A DNA stretch of 64,000 bases from Rhodobacteraceae bacterium S2214 (GTDB taxonomy: Bacteria > Pseudomonadota > Alphaproteobacteria > Rhodobacterales > Rhodobacteraceae), in the NCBI GenBank assembly GCA_025141675.1, contig CP081161.1:2702001-2766000 (forward strand). Reading direction: 5' to 3'. A program made the position numbers and the translations under genes. Position 1 is the stretch's first letter. Every line of letters starts with the position of its first letter. The notes below the pieces were generated by a model, which was not told where the DNA came from, ran no database searches, and was given only the letters and a program-made list of their open reading frames with translations. Of the stretch, positions 63,999 through 64,000 are shown in pieces.

Positions 63999-64000
63999 AA

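Overview
The window reads as a chromosomal segment of a marine alphaproteobacterium of the Rhodobacterales (Roseobacter group). This rests on an FrcBCA-type fructose importer, an amide/urea transporter next to a formamidase, a polyamine-type ABC operon carrying a DUF1330 gene, an RTX-Hint secreted protein, and a CtaD/CarA/PurU/IlvC gene content and style typical of that group. I cannot fix the genus; Loktanella/Yoonia/Octadecabacter-like is a guess.

Layout. 1-4260: end of a urea/short-chain-amide ABC operon (urtCDE-like) followed by formamidase fmdA and fmdB, i.e. uptake of an amide and release of ammonia. 4261-9632: accessory stretch with a B12-binding radical SAM enzyme preceded by a small protein with a glycine-rich centre (a possible peptide-modification pair), a structured gene-free stretch ending in a strong terminator, and a patatin-like lipase fused to a second hydrolase-like domain. 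9844-14189: frcA-frcC-frcB with a divergent ROK regulator. 14190-23974: accessory, partly A/T-rich island holding a TPR-HEPN protein and a PD-(D/E)XK-like nuclease protein (candidate defence pair), an IS21-family remnant, a zinc-ribbon tyrosine recombinase, two small AlpA-like DNA-binding proteins, an unknown gene and a P4-type integrase next to tRNA-Ser(UGA). Three related degenerate intergenic repeats (4550-4721, 9641-9793, 14227-14456) lie exactly at the seams between the first accessory block, the frc locus and the island.

24293-30748: core genes in one direction (SPOR lipoprotein, D-Ala-D-Ala carboxypeptidase, tmk, holB, TatD hydrolase, MBL hydrolase, AEC transporter). 30847-35989: polyamine-type ABC transporter on the minus strand, including a permease with an unusual insertion of about 250 residues. 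36170-39627: secreted RTX-Hint protein and a receiver-HD-GYP/Hpt signalling pair. 39855-43909: lytic transglycosylase, tRNA-Leu(GAG), DUF2306-like protein, membrane LytTR regulator overlapping lipB, and a secreted unknown. 44052-49030: ctaD, an orphan KAP-like P-loop NTPase with a three-fold GTGCAC repeat upstream, and an APC permease. 49144-54709: a redox cluster with a TetR regulator and three visible operators, DUF2244, purU, a double-wHTH regulator with a palindromic operator facing a VOC protein, and YqeY. 54906-63998: carA, a membrane glycosyltransferase, GntR, a UbiH-type hydroxylase, a class V aminotransferase, two overlapping Lrp regulators divergent from ilvC, phhB and the 3' part of phhA.

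The best candidates for something undescribed are the glycine-rich small protein with its B12/radical SAM partner (4790-6849) and the HEPN plus HEAT-like/PD-(D/E)XK cassette (14959-18512).
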